Made by a program: the position numbers and the translations under genes. Under the pieces are notes generated by a model. That model searched no databases. It saw only the letters and a list, made by a program, of their open reading frames with translations, and was not told where the DNA came from. Below, one piece after another: positions 43,795 through 53,520 of a stretch of 64,000 nt of DNA. The DNA comes from UA16 sp905478895. Its GTDB lineage: Bacteria; Bacteroidota; Bacteroidia; Flavobacteriales_D; Sanyastnellaceae. The stretch covers positions 186,001 to 250,000 of the forward strand of contig CALSQO010000002.1 in assembly GCA_943788495.1 (NCBI GenBank), given 5' to 3'. The first letter of the stretch is position 1, and every line of letters begins with the position of its first letter.

Positions 43795-46700
43795 TCAAGT
43801 AAGCGGCGATTCATACTTCGGGGCTGCTTCTTCCGCACGCAAACCGGCGATGTCTTCGAGCAAGCGGAGCGCGGCCAATGTTGATTGAATTCCTTCAATG
43901 CTCATTCGCAATGCGCCGTTGCGCTGGTACATTTTGGTGTCCTTTGCGTGATTCTTCAGGTAATTCAGAATTCGGGCAAAGGTTGCGCCCTGGAAAAAGG
44001 CACTATCCTCGTTTGCAATGAATGCAGCGATGAGTTTCCCACCTTTCAGAACAATTTTCTCCATCCCCAAGAATTCAGCCAACCATCGCAATCGTATGGT
44101 ATCGATTAAGTCTTCGGTTTCTTGTGGTAAGGGTCCGAAGCGGTCTTCTAATCGTTCCTTGAAGGCTGCTAATTCTGATTCGTGGTCCAGGTCATCGAGT
44201 TCGCGGTAAAGGGAAATTCGTTCGGGAATATCGTTGACATAGTGATCGGGAATCATCAGGGCGAAATCGGTTTCAATCGCGGCTTCCGAGACGTATCGTT
44301 GATCCGCTTTTCGCTCTTCTTCGAACAGCTCTGCAAACGATTCTTCTTTGAGTTCCTGCACGGCTTCCGAGAGGATTTTTTGGTACATCTCGAATCCAAG
44401 TTCCGAGATGAAACCGCTTTGCTCTCCTCCCAATAAGTCTCCTGCGCCGCGGATATCCAAGTCGCGCATGGCGATTTGAATGCCGCTTCCGAGGTCGCTG
44501 AATTGCTCAATCGCCTGCAGTCGTTTGCGGCTCTCGTCCGGCAATAAGCTGATGGGCGGAGCGAGCAAGTAGCAGAACGCCTTCTTGTTCGATCGCCCAA
44601 CACGTCCGCGCAATTGATGCAAATCGCTGAGCCCGAATTGATGGGCGTCATTGATGATCATGGTGTTGGCGTTACTGATGTCAATCCCCGACTCGATAAT
44701 GGTGGTCGCTACCAGCACATCGAAGGCGCCCTCAATGAAACGAGCCATCACATCTTCCAATTGGTTCCCATCCATTTGGCCGTGTCCAATCCCCACGCGA
44801 GCGTCTGGGACTAGCCGGGTGATCATGCCCGAGACCTCTTGAATGTTTTTGACGCGGTTATTGACAAAATACACCTGCCCTCCGCGGCTGATTTCATAGG
44901 CGATTGCATCTCGAATCACCTCTTCACTGAAAGAAGCCAGGTGCGTTTCAACCGGCTGGCGATTGGGCGGTGGTGTGGCGATGGTGCTCAGGTCGCGTGC
45001 TCCCATCAAACTGAATTGAAGCGTTCTTGGAATGGGCGTCGCAGTGAGGGTCAATGCGTCCACGTCAGCGCGCAATGTTTTCAGTTTGTCTTTGACGGCC
45101 ACGCCAAACTTTTGCTCTTCATCGATGATCATTAACCCCAAATCCTTGAATTTGACCCGCTTGCCAACAATGGCATGCGTCCCGATTAAGATATCTACCT
45201 GGCCTGCTTCGAGTTTTTTAAGGGTTTCCGTGAGCGCTTTGCCTGTTTTGAAACGATTGATGTAATCGACGGTCACCGGAAAGTCCCTGAGCCTCCGCGA
45301 GAAGCTGCGAAAGTGCTGCATGGACAAAATGGTCGTTGGCACCAGAACAGCGACTTGTTTTCCGTCTGCAGCGGCTTTAAAAGCGGCTCGAATGGCGACT
45401 TCAGTCTTGCCAAAGCCAACATCGCCGCACACCAATCGGTCCATTGGAATGGACCGTTGCATGTCTTTTTTTACCGCTTCAATGGCCGAATGTTGATCCG
45501 GCGTCTCCTCGAACATGAAACTGGCTTCCAATTCGTGAAGCATGTAGTTATCGGGAGAAAAGGAGAATCCTTTTGAGTTCTTGCGCTTTGCATACAGCTT
45601 CAACAGGTCGAAAGCCAATTCTTTGACTCGCGTTTTGGTTTTGGCTTTTGTCGCTGCCCAAGTCCCAGTGCCCAGTTTGCTGATTTTTGGAGCGGTTCCT
45701 TCTTTCGAGGTGTATTTCGAAATCCGGTGCAACGAATGAATGTTCACGTACAATACATCGCCCCCTTTATAGCTCAAACGGATGGCTTCTTGCTCTTTTC
45801 CGTTGACATCAATCTTCTGCAGCCCTCCAAATTCGCCGATTCCATGGTCGATGTGGACGACGAAATCACCCGGTTCCAGCGCCATCAATTCTTTCAGGGT
45901 CAACGCTTGTTTGTTCTTGCGGAATCCCTCCTTGAGTCGGAAACGGTGGTAACGCTCAAACAATTGATGGTCGGTGTAGACAAGCAGCTTTAGATCTTTG
46001 TCGACAAATCCATTGCTGAGTTCTACGGGAATTGGATGATGCGGCACTTCTTCTTCCCGATCAGCGAAAATATCATGCAGCCGCTCAATCTGAGTGGATT
46101 GGCCAGCGACAATCACGTTGTGATATCCTTGCCGGTGGTTGGCCTGCAAGTTGGACGTGATCATATCGAAATTCTTATTGAAACTGGGCTGCGGAATCAT
46201 CTTCCAATCGATGACCAACCGGTCGGGAAAAGTGGTTCCACCATCGAACTCAATGACATGGAAAGGGTCAATGAGTTTTTGAAATCCCGCGGGATCGATG
46301 TAGAGCTTGTCGGGCGGAGTGAAATTTAACTCTCCTGATACGCGCTCGTATGCCTTTTCGGCCTTCTCCATCGCTGTTTCCAATTGCTTTTCACAACGGG
46401 CAGCATCAGCGATCCAAATTCGAGTGTCGGCGGGGATGAAATTGAAAAAGGGTTCAACGGCCTCGTGCAAGGTCTGATCCCCGATGTTTGGCACCACGAC
46501 AGCACGGGTCATCTTGTTAATGCTGAGTTGATTAGTAGGGTCAAATTTGCGGATTGACTCCACTTCATCTCCAAAGAATTCGATCCTGTAGGGGTGGTCA
46601 AAGGAATAAGAAAACACATCGACAATGCCTCCGCGCACGGCATACTGACCGGGCTCGTAAACGAAGTCAACTTTGTGGAAACCGTATTCGATGAAGACTT

Positions 46701-47199
46701 CATCCAAAAAGTCCATGGTGTATTTCTCTCCCAATGCCAGGGAAAAAGTTTGTTCGGATAGTTCGCGTTGGCTGATTACTTGCTCCGCCAGCGCTTCTCC
46801 GAATGTGACAATGGCCAAACCCTTGCCGTCCCGGTTGATTTCATTGAGCACCTCTGCACGCATGGCGATGTTTGCATTCTCGGTGACTTCTTCTTGATAG
46901 GGAACACGCGCCGATCGGGGAAAGAATAAGATCCGGTGGGATTTCCCGAGCAATTGCTCCAAATCGTTTAAGAAGTAAGCCGCTGTCTCTTTGTCATCGA
47001 GTACAAACAAATGGCTGGGCTGGCTCGCCAAGGCTTCGGGGTCGCTTGTGTCGCTGAATAGCGAGGCAGCGAGCAGGGGTGCGGCGGAACCGACAATCCC
47101 TTTGAGTTCTGTTTTCGAACCTTCACTGCTCCAGGCTGTTTTGAGCAGTTGCGCTCGGGCATCTGATCGGTAAAATTGAATGAGTTCGTCGACCCGCAT
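43795..47199 (-). CDS. mfd: Transcription-repair coupling factor
   Basis: ATP-dependent translocase that removes RNA polymerase stalled at DNA damage and recruits UvrA. Order: UvrB-like N-terminal domains (GKSHRILFFPRSARVPYQEE), RNA-polymerase-interacting domain (EPGDFVVHIDHGIGEFGGL), RecG-like helicase domains with Walker A (VCGDVGFGKTEVA), DEEQ (MIIDEEQKFGV), TATPIPRTLQ, and the segment QLRGRVGRSNKKAFCYLL, then the C-terminal regulatory domain. The length of 1134 residues is normal and the frame is intact. It is 51 bases downstream of fbp. Confidence 0.97.
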   Translation of the reverse strand: MRVDELIQFYRSDARAQLLKTAWSSEGSKTELKGIVGSAAPLLAASLFSDTSDPEALASQPSHLFVLDDKETAAYFLNDLEQLLGKSHRILFFPRSARVPYQEEVTENANIAMRAEVLNEINRDGKGLAIVTFGEALAEQVISQRELSEQTFSLALGEKYTMDFLDEVFIEYGFHKVDFVYEPGQYAVRGGIVDVFSYSFDHPYRIEFFGDEVESIRKFDPTNQLSINKMTRAVVVPNIGDQTLHEAVEPFFNFIPADTRIWIADAARCEKQLETAMEKAEKAYERVSGELNFTPPDKLYIDPAGFQKLIDPFHVIEFDGGTTFPDRLVIDWKMIPQPSFNKNFDMITSNLQANHRQGYHNVIVAGQSTQIERLHDIFADREEEVPHHPIPVELSNGFVDKDLKLLVYTDHQLFERYHRFRLKEGFRKNKQALTLKELMALEPGDFVVHIDHGIGEFGGLQKIDVNGKEQEAIRLSYKGGDVLYVNIHSLHRISKYTSKEGTAPKISKLGTGTWAATKAKTKTRVKELAFDLLKLYAKRKNSKGFSFSPDNYMLHELEASFMFEETPDQHSAIEAVKKDMQRSIPMDRLVCGDVGFGKTEVAIRAAFKAAADGKQVAVLVPTTILSMQHFRSFSRRLRDFPVTVDYINRFKTGKALTETLKKLEAGQVDILIGTHAIVGKRVKFKDLGLMIIDEEQKFGVAVKDKLKTLRADVDALTLTATPIPRTLQFSLMGARDLSTIATPPPNRQPVETHLASFSEEVIRDAIAYEISRGGQVYFVNNRVKNIQEVSGMITRLVPDARVGIGHGQMDGNQLEDVMARFIEGAFDVLVATTIIESGIDISNANTMIINDAHQFGLSDLHQLRGRVGRSNKKAFCYLLAPPISLLPDESRKRLQAIEQFSDLGSGIQIAMRDLDIRGAGDLLGGEQSGFISELGFEMYQKILSEAVQELKEESFAELFEEERKADQRYVSEAAIETDFALMIPDHYVNDIPERISLYRELDDLDHESELAAFKERLEDRFGPLPQETEDLIDTIRLRWLAEFLGMEKIVLKGGKLIAAFIANEDSAFFQGATFARILNYLKNHAKDTKMYQRNGALRMSIEGIQSTLAALRLLEDIAGLRAEEAAPKYESPLT

Positions 47200-47250
47200 G
47201 GTAGGGATGAAATTGCAGGTGCGAAGTTAGCCGGAACCAAGGTTCGGTCC

Positions 47251-48255
47251 TCACTCGGGGTCGGAAGTTGCCATCCAGCAGGAACGAAGGCCTTGAACCA
47301 TGTTCCGACTTCCGACATAAAACGGAGAACGCTGGTGCAGTGCTCGTGGTTGGATTTCCAAAATGTCGGAAGTATTGTTTTCAGCCGTTCCTCCAGCCTG
47401 ATTGGCGATAAAGGCCAAAGGATTGCATTCATACATCAGGCGCAGCTTGCCTTCGGGGTTGTTTTCGGTGCTGGGATACAAATAAATTCCGCCCTTAATG
47501 AGGTTGCGATGAAAGTCGGTGACCAGGCTTCCGATGTAGCGGGCTTTCAGCCCTACACCTTGCATTTCTCGGCAACCGTCAATGAATTTCTGCACGGCCT
47601 GTGGTGCTTTGTGCAGCAAGGCATCATTGATGGAGTAAATGACGGCCGATTCGGGAAATTCCATCTTGGGATGCGAAAGAAAAAATTCCCCAATGGCCGG
47701 ATCCATTGTGAATCCGTTTACTCCGGTTCCTGTGGTGTATACCAGCATGGTGGAAGAGCCGTAGAGGATGTAGCCCGCGACGACTTGTTCCGTTCCTTTT
47801 TGGAGGAAATCTTGATTGCTGAGCGGTTCGCCAAGCGGGGTAACCCTGCGGTAAATGCTGAAGATGGTTCCGATGGAGACATTGACGTCAATGTTGGAAC
47901 TGCCATCCAACGGGTCGATCATCACCACATACTTTCCTTCCGTTCCTTTGTCATGGCAGAGGATGTAATCGTTCTGTTCTTCAGAGCCAATGCCCGCGAC
48001 AGATTTGCCGGCGGTGAGAATGCGCATGAAGGTTTGGTCGGCAAAAACGTCCAACTTTTGTTGGTCTTCGTTATGGGTGTTTTGGGAGCCCGACTGTCCA
48101 AGGATGCCGGCAAGGCCCGCTCGATTGACTTGGTGATTGACAATCTTGGCAGCGACGCCTATGTCAGTGAGCAGACGGGTCAATTGTCCGGAGACAAAAG
48201 GGAATTCCGCTTGAGAGTCCATGATGAACTCTTGGAGTGTGATGGCTTTCGGCAT
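47251..48255 (-). CDS. fbp: Fructose-1,6-bisphosphatase class I
   Basis: Gluconeogenic enzyme hydrolysing fructose-1,6-bisphosphate. Metal-binding motifs are clear: EEQNDYILCHDKGTEGKYVV, then MIDPLDGSSNIDVNVSIGTI, and near the end KLRLMYECNPLAFIANQAGG, which is typical of class I FBPases. The length of 334 residues is standard. It lies between rsmA (67 bases) and mfd (51 bases) on the same strand. Confidence 0.97.
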   Translation of the reverse strand: MPKAITLQEFIMDSQAEFPFVSGQLTRLLTDIGVAAKIVNHQVNRAGLAGILGQSGSQNTHNEDQQKLDVFADQTFMRILTAGKSVAGIGSEEQNDYILCHDKGTEGKYVVMIDPLDGSSNIDVNVSIGTIFSIYRRVTPLGEPLSNQDFLQKGTEQVVAGYILYGSSTMLVYTTGTGVNGFTMDPAIGEFFLSHPKMEFPESAVIYSINDALLHKAPQAVQKFIDGCREMQGVGLKARYIGSLVTDFHRNLIKGGIYLYPSTENNPEGKLRLMYECNPLAFIANQAGGTAENNTSDILEIQPRALHQRSPFYVGSRNMVQGLRSCWMATSDPE

Positions 48256-48322
48256 TTTCAGTCACCGATCATTGCGGTGTGCGAACGAATGTACGAAATT
48301 GACCTCCGTTTGTCTTGCTCGT

Positions 48323-49114
48323 TTACGAAGATGGGATGGAGGCCGCTAAAGTGGCAAAGTCTGTGGGTGCCAATTGCTCCGCCCGCTGGGTTAAAAAAGC
48401 CTCGTCCACGCCTGAAATATCGAGCCCTCCAGACCGAAGAGCGTTACGGAGGGTCTTGCGCCGTTGATTGAAAGCGGCTTTGGTGACTCGTTTGAGGTGT
48501 TTGTAAGAGACGCCTGAGGGTTGAGGGGATTTTTTGACCAACCGGATGACCCCGCTTTGAACCTTAGGGGGTGGGATAAATACGTGAGGCGGAACCGTAA
48601 ACAGGTATTCGGCGTCATAATAGGTTTGCAGGAGCACGCTTAATATGCCATAAACCTTGGAGCCGTGGGATGCGCAGACGCGCTCAGCCACCTCTTTTTG
48701 AAACATGCCCACGACTTCAACGCAATTTTCGCGCCAGTCCAACGCCCGAAAGAGAATCTGGGAACTGATGTTATAGGGGAAGTTGCCAGCGATGACAATT
48801 TCAGCGGAAGGCGTTAGTTCGGCCAATGGCACCTTGAGAATGTCGGCAAGAAGCAGTTGCCCCGGATCAATCCAGCTCTCATTGCGGAGATGGGCAATGC
48901 TTTCTTCGTCCACATCCACAGCGATTAGGCGGGATCTGTGCTGCTTGATCAAATGGGTGGTAAGCGCGCCTGTCCCCGGTCCGACCTCAATAATCGTTTG
49001 GTCTCCATTGCTCGTCACAGAATGAGCAATGCGGTGAGCGATCGCTTCATCATTTAGAAAATGTTGGCCCAAGTGTTTCTTGGGGCTGACGGGTTTGCGT
49101 TTCATGGAAGACAA
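48323..49114 (-). CDS. rsmA: 16S rRNA dimethyladenosine transferase
   Basis: Dimethylates two adjacent adenosines near the 3' end of 16S rRNA (KsgA). SPKKHLGQHFLNDEAIAHRI and EVGPGTGALTTHLIK form the SAM-binding start; the catalytic motif NFPYNISSQILFR and FIPPPKVQSGVIRL follow. The length of 263 residues is typical. The gene follows the DUF4286 gene with 44 bases between, an order often conserved in Bacteroidota. Confidence 0.96.
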   Translation of the reverse strand: MSSMKRKPVSPKKHLGQHFLNDEAIAHRIAHSVTSNGDQTIIEVGPGTGALTTHLIKQHRSRLIAVDVDEESIAHLRNESWIDPGQLLLADILKVPLAELTPSAEIVIAGNFPYNISSQILFRALDWRENCVEVVGMFQKEVAERVCASHGSKVYGILSVLLQTYYDAEYLFTVPPHVFIPPPKVQSGVIRLVKKSPQPSGVSYKHLKRVTKAAFNQRRKTLRNALRSGGLDISGVDEAFLTQRAEQLAPTDFATLAASIPSS

Positions 49115-49158
49115 GCCCGCAAGTTAGTTTCGAATGCCTTTGCCTTGTCCAGGGAAGT

Positions 49159-49515
49159 TCAAGCCGGCTCCCATTCCCCCTCTTCTAGTATCTCCAAAAC
49201 AGAACGGTAAGCAACAGCATCATTTCCGAATTTTTCCAAGTGTTCTTTTTGAAGTTGCGGAGCGTACATCGTGTTGTATTTCTTCAAATGTTCAGAGCTA
49301 TGGGCGACATATTGCACGGCAAGTGTTGTGGAATCAGCCTGTTCGTCGATGATTCTACACATTCTAAAGCTCGCAAAGCAGTCGCTTGCAAAAATTTTTG
49401 GGAGGTGGTCTTCTCGCATGAAACGCTTCCATTCCTCGATTTTCGTGGGGTTTATACCGACAGTTACATTGTATAAAACGCGTTTTGACCGAGGTTTAAT
49501 AGAAATTTGTCGCAT
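49159..49515 (-). CDS. DUF4286 family protein
   Basis: A 118-residue cytoplasmic protein of the DUF4286 family, function unknown. VLYNVTVGINPTKIEEWKRF and the stretch TTLAVQYVAHSSEHLKKY with QLQKEHLEKFGNDAVAYRS resemble the small alpha/beta fold of this group, widespread in Bacteroidota. It sits just upstream of rsmA on the same strand. Confidence 0.82.
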   Translation of the reverse strand: MRQISIKPRSKRVLYNVTVGINPTKIEEWKRFMREDHLPKIFASDCFASFRMCRIIDEQADSTTLAVQYVAHSSEHLKKYNTMYAPQLQKEHLEKFGNDAVAYRSVLEILEEGEWEPA

Positions 49516-49579
49516 TCGTTTGGTGGTTTATCGAGATTTTTCTTGTATATTCGAATTCTGAAATCTTAACCAAGATAAA

Positions 49580-50563
49580 GTGATGCGAACACTTTTCCTC
49601 TCCCTGCTCTGTTTATTCGGAGCTTTAACGGTCCTGCAAGCGCAGGATCCAGGCATTGCCTATCAGGCAGTAGCCCGAGATGCCGATGGCGATCCCCTGG
49701 CGGACGCCGAACTTAATGTAAGAGTCACGCTGTACAGCGCTGACGACGCTACATTATGGCAAGAATCTCATGCCAGCGTATTAACCAATCAATTCGGCAA
49801 CCTCGCCCTCACCATTGGTGATGGAGCGGTTAGTCCTGGATTCAGTGCACTCTCAGCAGTGGACTGGTCTGCAGCCGGCTTGCACTTCGGTATCGAAGTG
49901 GATGCTGGAGCTGGATACGCCTCCTTTGGAGACGTAGACGTGCAGGCTGTCCCAATTGCGATGTACGCACTGAACGGACAAGAAGAAGAGATTGCAGCAT
50001 TGCAGTCGCAACTCGATATGCTTGATGGAGACGTAAGTGCTCTCGCAGGTGATCTAGGCGACGCGGTTGCTGAGCAAGCAAGTGATTATGCCTTCTTGTT
50101 GGGCCTCATCGAGGACAACGATGGCGATATCGCTGTTTTGCAATCTAATGTTTCACAAAACACTGCAGACTTGGGCGACTTGCTCTCTGTAATTAATGTC
50201 GACCCCAACGGGATTACTGTTGAGGATTTGACGATTACAGGTGACTTGGACCTCACGGGTGTCTTCAGCGCAGCTACTGGAATCTTCAATTATTTGAGCT
50301 CCAACAACGCTGACTTCGAGGACATGATCGCTGAGGCGGCTCAAGTATCTGAATTGACATTTGTTTCAGGTCGCGCTTTGGGCGAGACTTCTGAACTGGA
50401 TATCGATGGCGTATTAAATGTCGACGGTAACTCCACCATGGGTGGAAACCTCGACGTTGACGGCATTATTACCAGTGAGGGATCGCAGCTAGCGAACCTG
50501 GCTTATTCTGATGCAGGTGACGCGGCCGTTCAGGCGGACGTTGATGCAAATGAAGCGGACTAG
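49580..50563 (+). CDS. Surface protein, N-terminal piece
   Basis: Signal peptide (MMRTLFLSLLCLFGALTVLQAQ) and a domain of about 120 residues beginning PGIAYQAVARDADGDPLADAELNVRVT in part, a pattern seen at the head of many secreted Bacteroidota tail-fibre-domain proteins. A coiled-coil-like Ala/Asp-rich region follows (EEEIAALQSQLDMLDGDVSALAGD), then beta-rich GDLDLTG-type segments. The frame ends at a TAG (50561-50563) created by an extra T compared with sibling repeat units, so this is not a natural C-terminus. Confidence 0.8.
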   Translation: MMRTLFLSLLCLFGALTVLQAQDPGIAYQAVARDADGDPLADAELNVRVTLYSADDATLWQESHASVLTNQFGNLALTIGDGAVSPGFSALSAVDWSAAGLHFGIEVDAGAGYASFGDVDVQAVPIAMYALNGQEEEIAALQSQLDMLDGDVSALAGDLGDAVAEQASDYAFLLGLIEDNDGDIAVLQSNVSQNTADLGDLLSVINVDPNGITVEDLTITGDLDLTGVFSAATGIFNYLSSNNADFEDMIAEAAQVSELTFVSGRALGETSELDIDGVLNVDGNSTMGGNLDVDGIITSEGSQLANLAYSDAGDAAVQADVDANEAD

Positions 50564-51770
50564 CGATTCTGCTGACGCGGCCATCCAGGCTGACGTTGAC
50601 GGGAATCGAAGCTGGACAGCGATTCTGCTGACGCGGCCATCCAGGCTGACGTTGACGGGAATGAAGCTGACAGCGATTCTGCTGACGCGGCCATCCAGGC
50701 TGACGTTGACGGAAACGAAGCTGGACAGCGATTCTGCTGACGCGGCCATTCAGGCTGACGTTGACGCGAACGAAGCTGACAGCGATTCCGCTGATGCTAC
50801 TTGCAATCCAACATTGATGCGAACGCAGCGGCTGATGCCTCTGAGTCTGCTGCTGGATGACGCTGCCGACGCAGCCATCAGTCTGACGTTGAGCAAACGA
50901 AGCGGACAGCGATTCTGCTGACGCGGCCATCAGGCTGACGTTGATGGGAATGAAGCTGATAGCGATTCTGCTGACGCAGCCATTGCGATACGCTGAGTCT
51001 GACAGCGACGGATGCTGACAGCGACTCGATAGTTTGCAAGCAGGAATCGACTCAAACTTATCTGACATTGAAGACAACGAATTCCGCATTGCCGCAGCAG
51101 CTGCTGACATGGGATTTGGTGAAAGCACTGTTGGTTCGGTAAACAACGTTCCTCAGCACCCAGGATATGACAATGCAAATTACATCGGAGCGGATGACAA
51201 CCTCGTTGAGGCGGACACTGCTTTGGATGCTGCGTTGAAAGCCAATGCTGATGCTGACGCAGCGATGCAAGCTTCTGACGTTGACGGCAATGAAGCTGAC
51301 AGCGATTCTGCGGATGCAGCCATTCAGGCTGACGTCGACGGAAATGAAGCGGATAGCGATTCTGCTGACGCGGCCATCCAGGCTGACGTTGACGGAAATG
51401 AAGCGGACAGCGATTCTGCTGACGCGGCGATTCAATCAGACGTTGACGGAAACGAAGCGGATAGCGATTCTGCTGACGCAGCCATTCAGGCTGACGTTGA
51501 CGCAAACGAAGTAGCTAGCATCGCTGCTGACGGCACTCTTCAGGCGAACATTGAAGCAAACGCAGCAGCGGATGCTTCAGAATCTGCCGCTGGAACTGCT
51601 GCTGACGCAGCGATCCAGTCTGATGTTGACGGCAATGAAGCTGACAGCGATTCTGCAGACGCGGCTATTCAGTCGGATGTTGATCAACTGAAGCTGACAG
51701 CGATTCTGCGACGCGGCTATTCAGTCGGATGTTGATCAGAACGAAGCGGACAGCGACTCAGCTGACAGCA
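50505..51770 (+). repeat. 54-base (18-residue) repeat array
   Basis: Units encode EADSDSADAAIQADVDGN. Starts of clean units at 51277, 51331, 51385, 51439 and 51493 show an exact 54-base period; further units lie at 50537-50985 and 51610-51770, with a diverged part (SIAADGTLQANIEANAAADA) between. The first half contains most of the frame-breaking indels. Confidence 0.9.
51034..51735 (+). CDS. Surface protein, second piece
   Basis: A 233-codon open stretch in the region of the 54-base repeats. It includes a non-repetitive segment (NEFRIAAAAADMGFGESTVG), DEFRI-like linkers and five full 18-residue units. The listed ATG is only the first in frame and not a real start; upstream coding continues in other frames. 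The piece ends about where a base is missing at 51709 relative to sibling units. Product: the Asp/Ala-rich stalk of the surface protein. Confidence 0.55.
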   Translation: MQAGIDSNLSDIEDNEFRIAAAAADMGFGESTVGSVNNVPQHPGYDNANYIGADDNLVEADTALDAALKANADADAAMQASDVDGNEADSDSADAAIQADVDGNEADSDSADAAIQADVDGNEADSDSADAAIQSDVDGNEADSDSADAAIQADVDANEVASIAADGTLQANIEANAAADASESAAGTAADAAIQSDVDGNEADSDSADAAIQSDVDQLKLTAILRRGYSVGC

Positions 51771-51772
51771 AC

Positions 51773-53515
51773 TTGCAAGATCAAATCGACACGAACGATA
51801 GCGATATTTCTGGATTGCAATCAGGATTGGCTGCCGAGATCACACAACGTGGTTTGGGTGACGCTTTGAACCAGAACGCAATTTCTACATTGACTGCACA
51901 ACTTGGATTGTTGGACGGTGAAATGCATGATTCGATTGCATCTTTGACTGCAACAGACGAAGATTTGCAAGATCAGATCGATAACATCCCAGGTTCTGTT
52001 TTTGAATTTGATTCAATCTTTGAAGCGAACGATCACTTCGACGCTTCTGGAAACACAGTATATCTGGAGGGAGAGTACAACGCTTTGTCGCTGACAAGCG
52101 GACAGCTCATTGCTCAATCTGGAAACTTCACAGGTACTTTGGATGCTCAAAATGCTGACATTGACTACCTCGAAGCTCAGAACGCACAAATCACAAATAA
52201 CCTTACTTCTCCGGAAGCAAATATTGATGACTTGTGGGCAGGTGACGCGGATGTAAATGATAGCCTGAGTGTTGGCGGAAACGCTACGATCGCAGGAACT
52301 CTAAATGTCGCTGGGGAGACGACATTGGGAGCCAACGCAAGTGTAACAGGTGATGTAACAGTGTCAGGAAACGTAACTGCTTCTGACGCTACTGCTGCAA
52401 CGCACCTCGCATCATTCGGACAATTGACTACTGCTGCGGATTCACTTCAAGATAACATTGAAGACGAGATTGATGCTCGTATTCTTGACGTGAATACTGA
52501 AGAAACACGCGCCATGACAGCTGAAGGTTTGCTGGATGCTCGTGCTGATTCATTGGCTTCTGCTGTTGGATCAAACGACAACGACATCCAGACGAATGCT
52601 ACTGCTATCTCAAACGAGGTATCACGCGCTATGACAGCTGAAGGTTTGTTGGATGCTCGTGCTGATTCATTGGCTTCTGCTGTTGGATCAAACGACGGCG
52701 ACATCCAGACGAATGCTACTGCTATCTCAAACGAGGTATCACGCGCCATGACAGCTGAAGGTTTGTTGGATGCTCGTGCTGATTCATTGGCTTCTGCTGT
52801 TGGATCAAACGACGGCGACATCCAGGCGAATGCTACCGCTATCTCAAACGAGATTGATGCTCGTATTCTTGACGTGAATACTGAAGAAACACGCGCCATG
52901 ACAGCTGAAGGTTTGCTGGATGCTCGTGCTGATTCATTGGCTTCTGCTGTTGGATCAAACGACGGCGACATCCAGACGAATGCTACTGCTATCTCAAACG
53001 AGGTATCACGCGCCATGACAGCTGAAGGTTTGCTGGATGCTCGTGCTGATTCATTGGCTTCTGCTGTTGGATCAAACGACGGCGACATCCAGACGAATGT
53101 TACTGCTATCTCAAACGAGGTATCACGCGCCATGACAGCTGAAGGTTTGCTGGATGCTCGTGCTGATTCATTGGCTTCTGCTGTTGGATCAAACGACGGC
53201 GACATCCAGACGAATGTTACTGCTATCTCAAACGAGGTATCACGCGCCATGACAGCTGAAGGTTTGCTGGATGCTCGTGCTGATTCATTGGCTTCTGCTG
53301 TTGGATCAAACGACGGCGACATCCAGACGAATGTTACTGCTATCTCAAACGAGGAATCACGCGCCATGACAGCTGAAGGTTTGCTGGATGCTCGTGCTGA
53401 TTCATTGGCTTCTGCTGTTGGATCAAACGACGGCGACATCCAGACGAATGCTGCTGCTATCTCAAACAATGCTACTGCTATCTCAAACGAGGTATCACGT
53501 GCTACCATCACGTGA
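51773..53515 (+). CDS. Surface protein, third piece
   Basis: A 580-codon open stretch. After coiled-coil-like linkers (IDTNDSDISGLQSGLAAEIT) and beta-rich segments (NATIAGTLNVAGETTLGANA) it carries eight copies of the 39-residue repeat built on MTAEGLLDARADSLASAVG. The repeat has a heptad-like pattern and probably forms a trimeric or coiled stalk. The frame closes at 53513-53515 just beyond the repeats; coding sequence resumes at once in another frame. The ATG at 51773 is simply the first in frame. Confidence 0.65.
   Translation: MQDQIDTNDSDISGLQSGLAAEITQRGLGDALNQNAISTLTAQLGLLDGEMHDSIASLTATDEDLQDQIDNIPGSVFEFDSIFEANDHFDASGNTVYLEGEYNALSLTSGQLIAQSGNFTGTLDAQNADIDYLEAQNAQITNNLTSPEANIDDLWAGDADVNDSLSVGGNATIAGTLNVAGETTLGANASVTGDVTVSGNVTASDATAATHLASFGQLTTAADSLQDNIEDEIDARILDVNTEETRAMTAEGLLDARADSLASAVGSNDNDIQTNATAISNEVSRAMTAEGLLDARADSLASAVGSNDGDIQTNATAISNEVSRAMTAEGLLDARADSLASAVGSNDGDIQANATAISNEIDARILDVNTEETRAMTAEGLLDARADSLASAVGSNDGDIQTNATAISNEVSRAMTAEGLLDARADSLASAVGSNDGDIQTNVTAISNEVSRAMTAEGLLDARADSLASAVGSNDGDIQTNVTAISNEVSRAMTAEGLLDARADSLASAVGSNDGDIQTNVTAISNEESRAMTAEGLLDARADSLASAVGSNDGDIQTNAAAISNNATAISNEVSRATIT
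52466..53500 (+). repeat. 117-base (39-residue) repeat array, eight copies
   Basis: The core ATGACAGCTGAAGG occurs at 52514, 52631, 52748, 52898, 53015, 53132, 53249 and 53366. The period is exactly 117 bases except between the third and fourth, where a 33-base segment (IDARILDVNTE) is inserted for a step of 150. Copies are nearly identical, implying recent amplification. Confidence 0.95.
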
Positions 53516-53520
53516 AGATT

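Noticed and set aside
52447..53511. Long minus-strand open frame of 354 codons with regular repeats
   Set aside because: It is the antisense shadow of the 117-base repeat array; its periodicity follows the plus-strand units, it has no plausible start region, and the plus strand continues a secreted protein.
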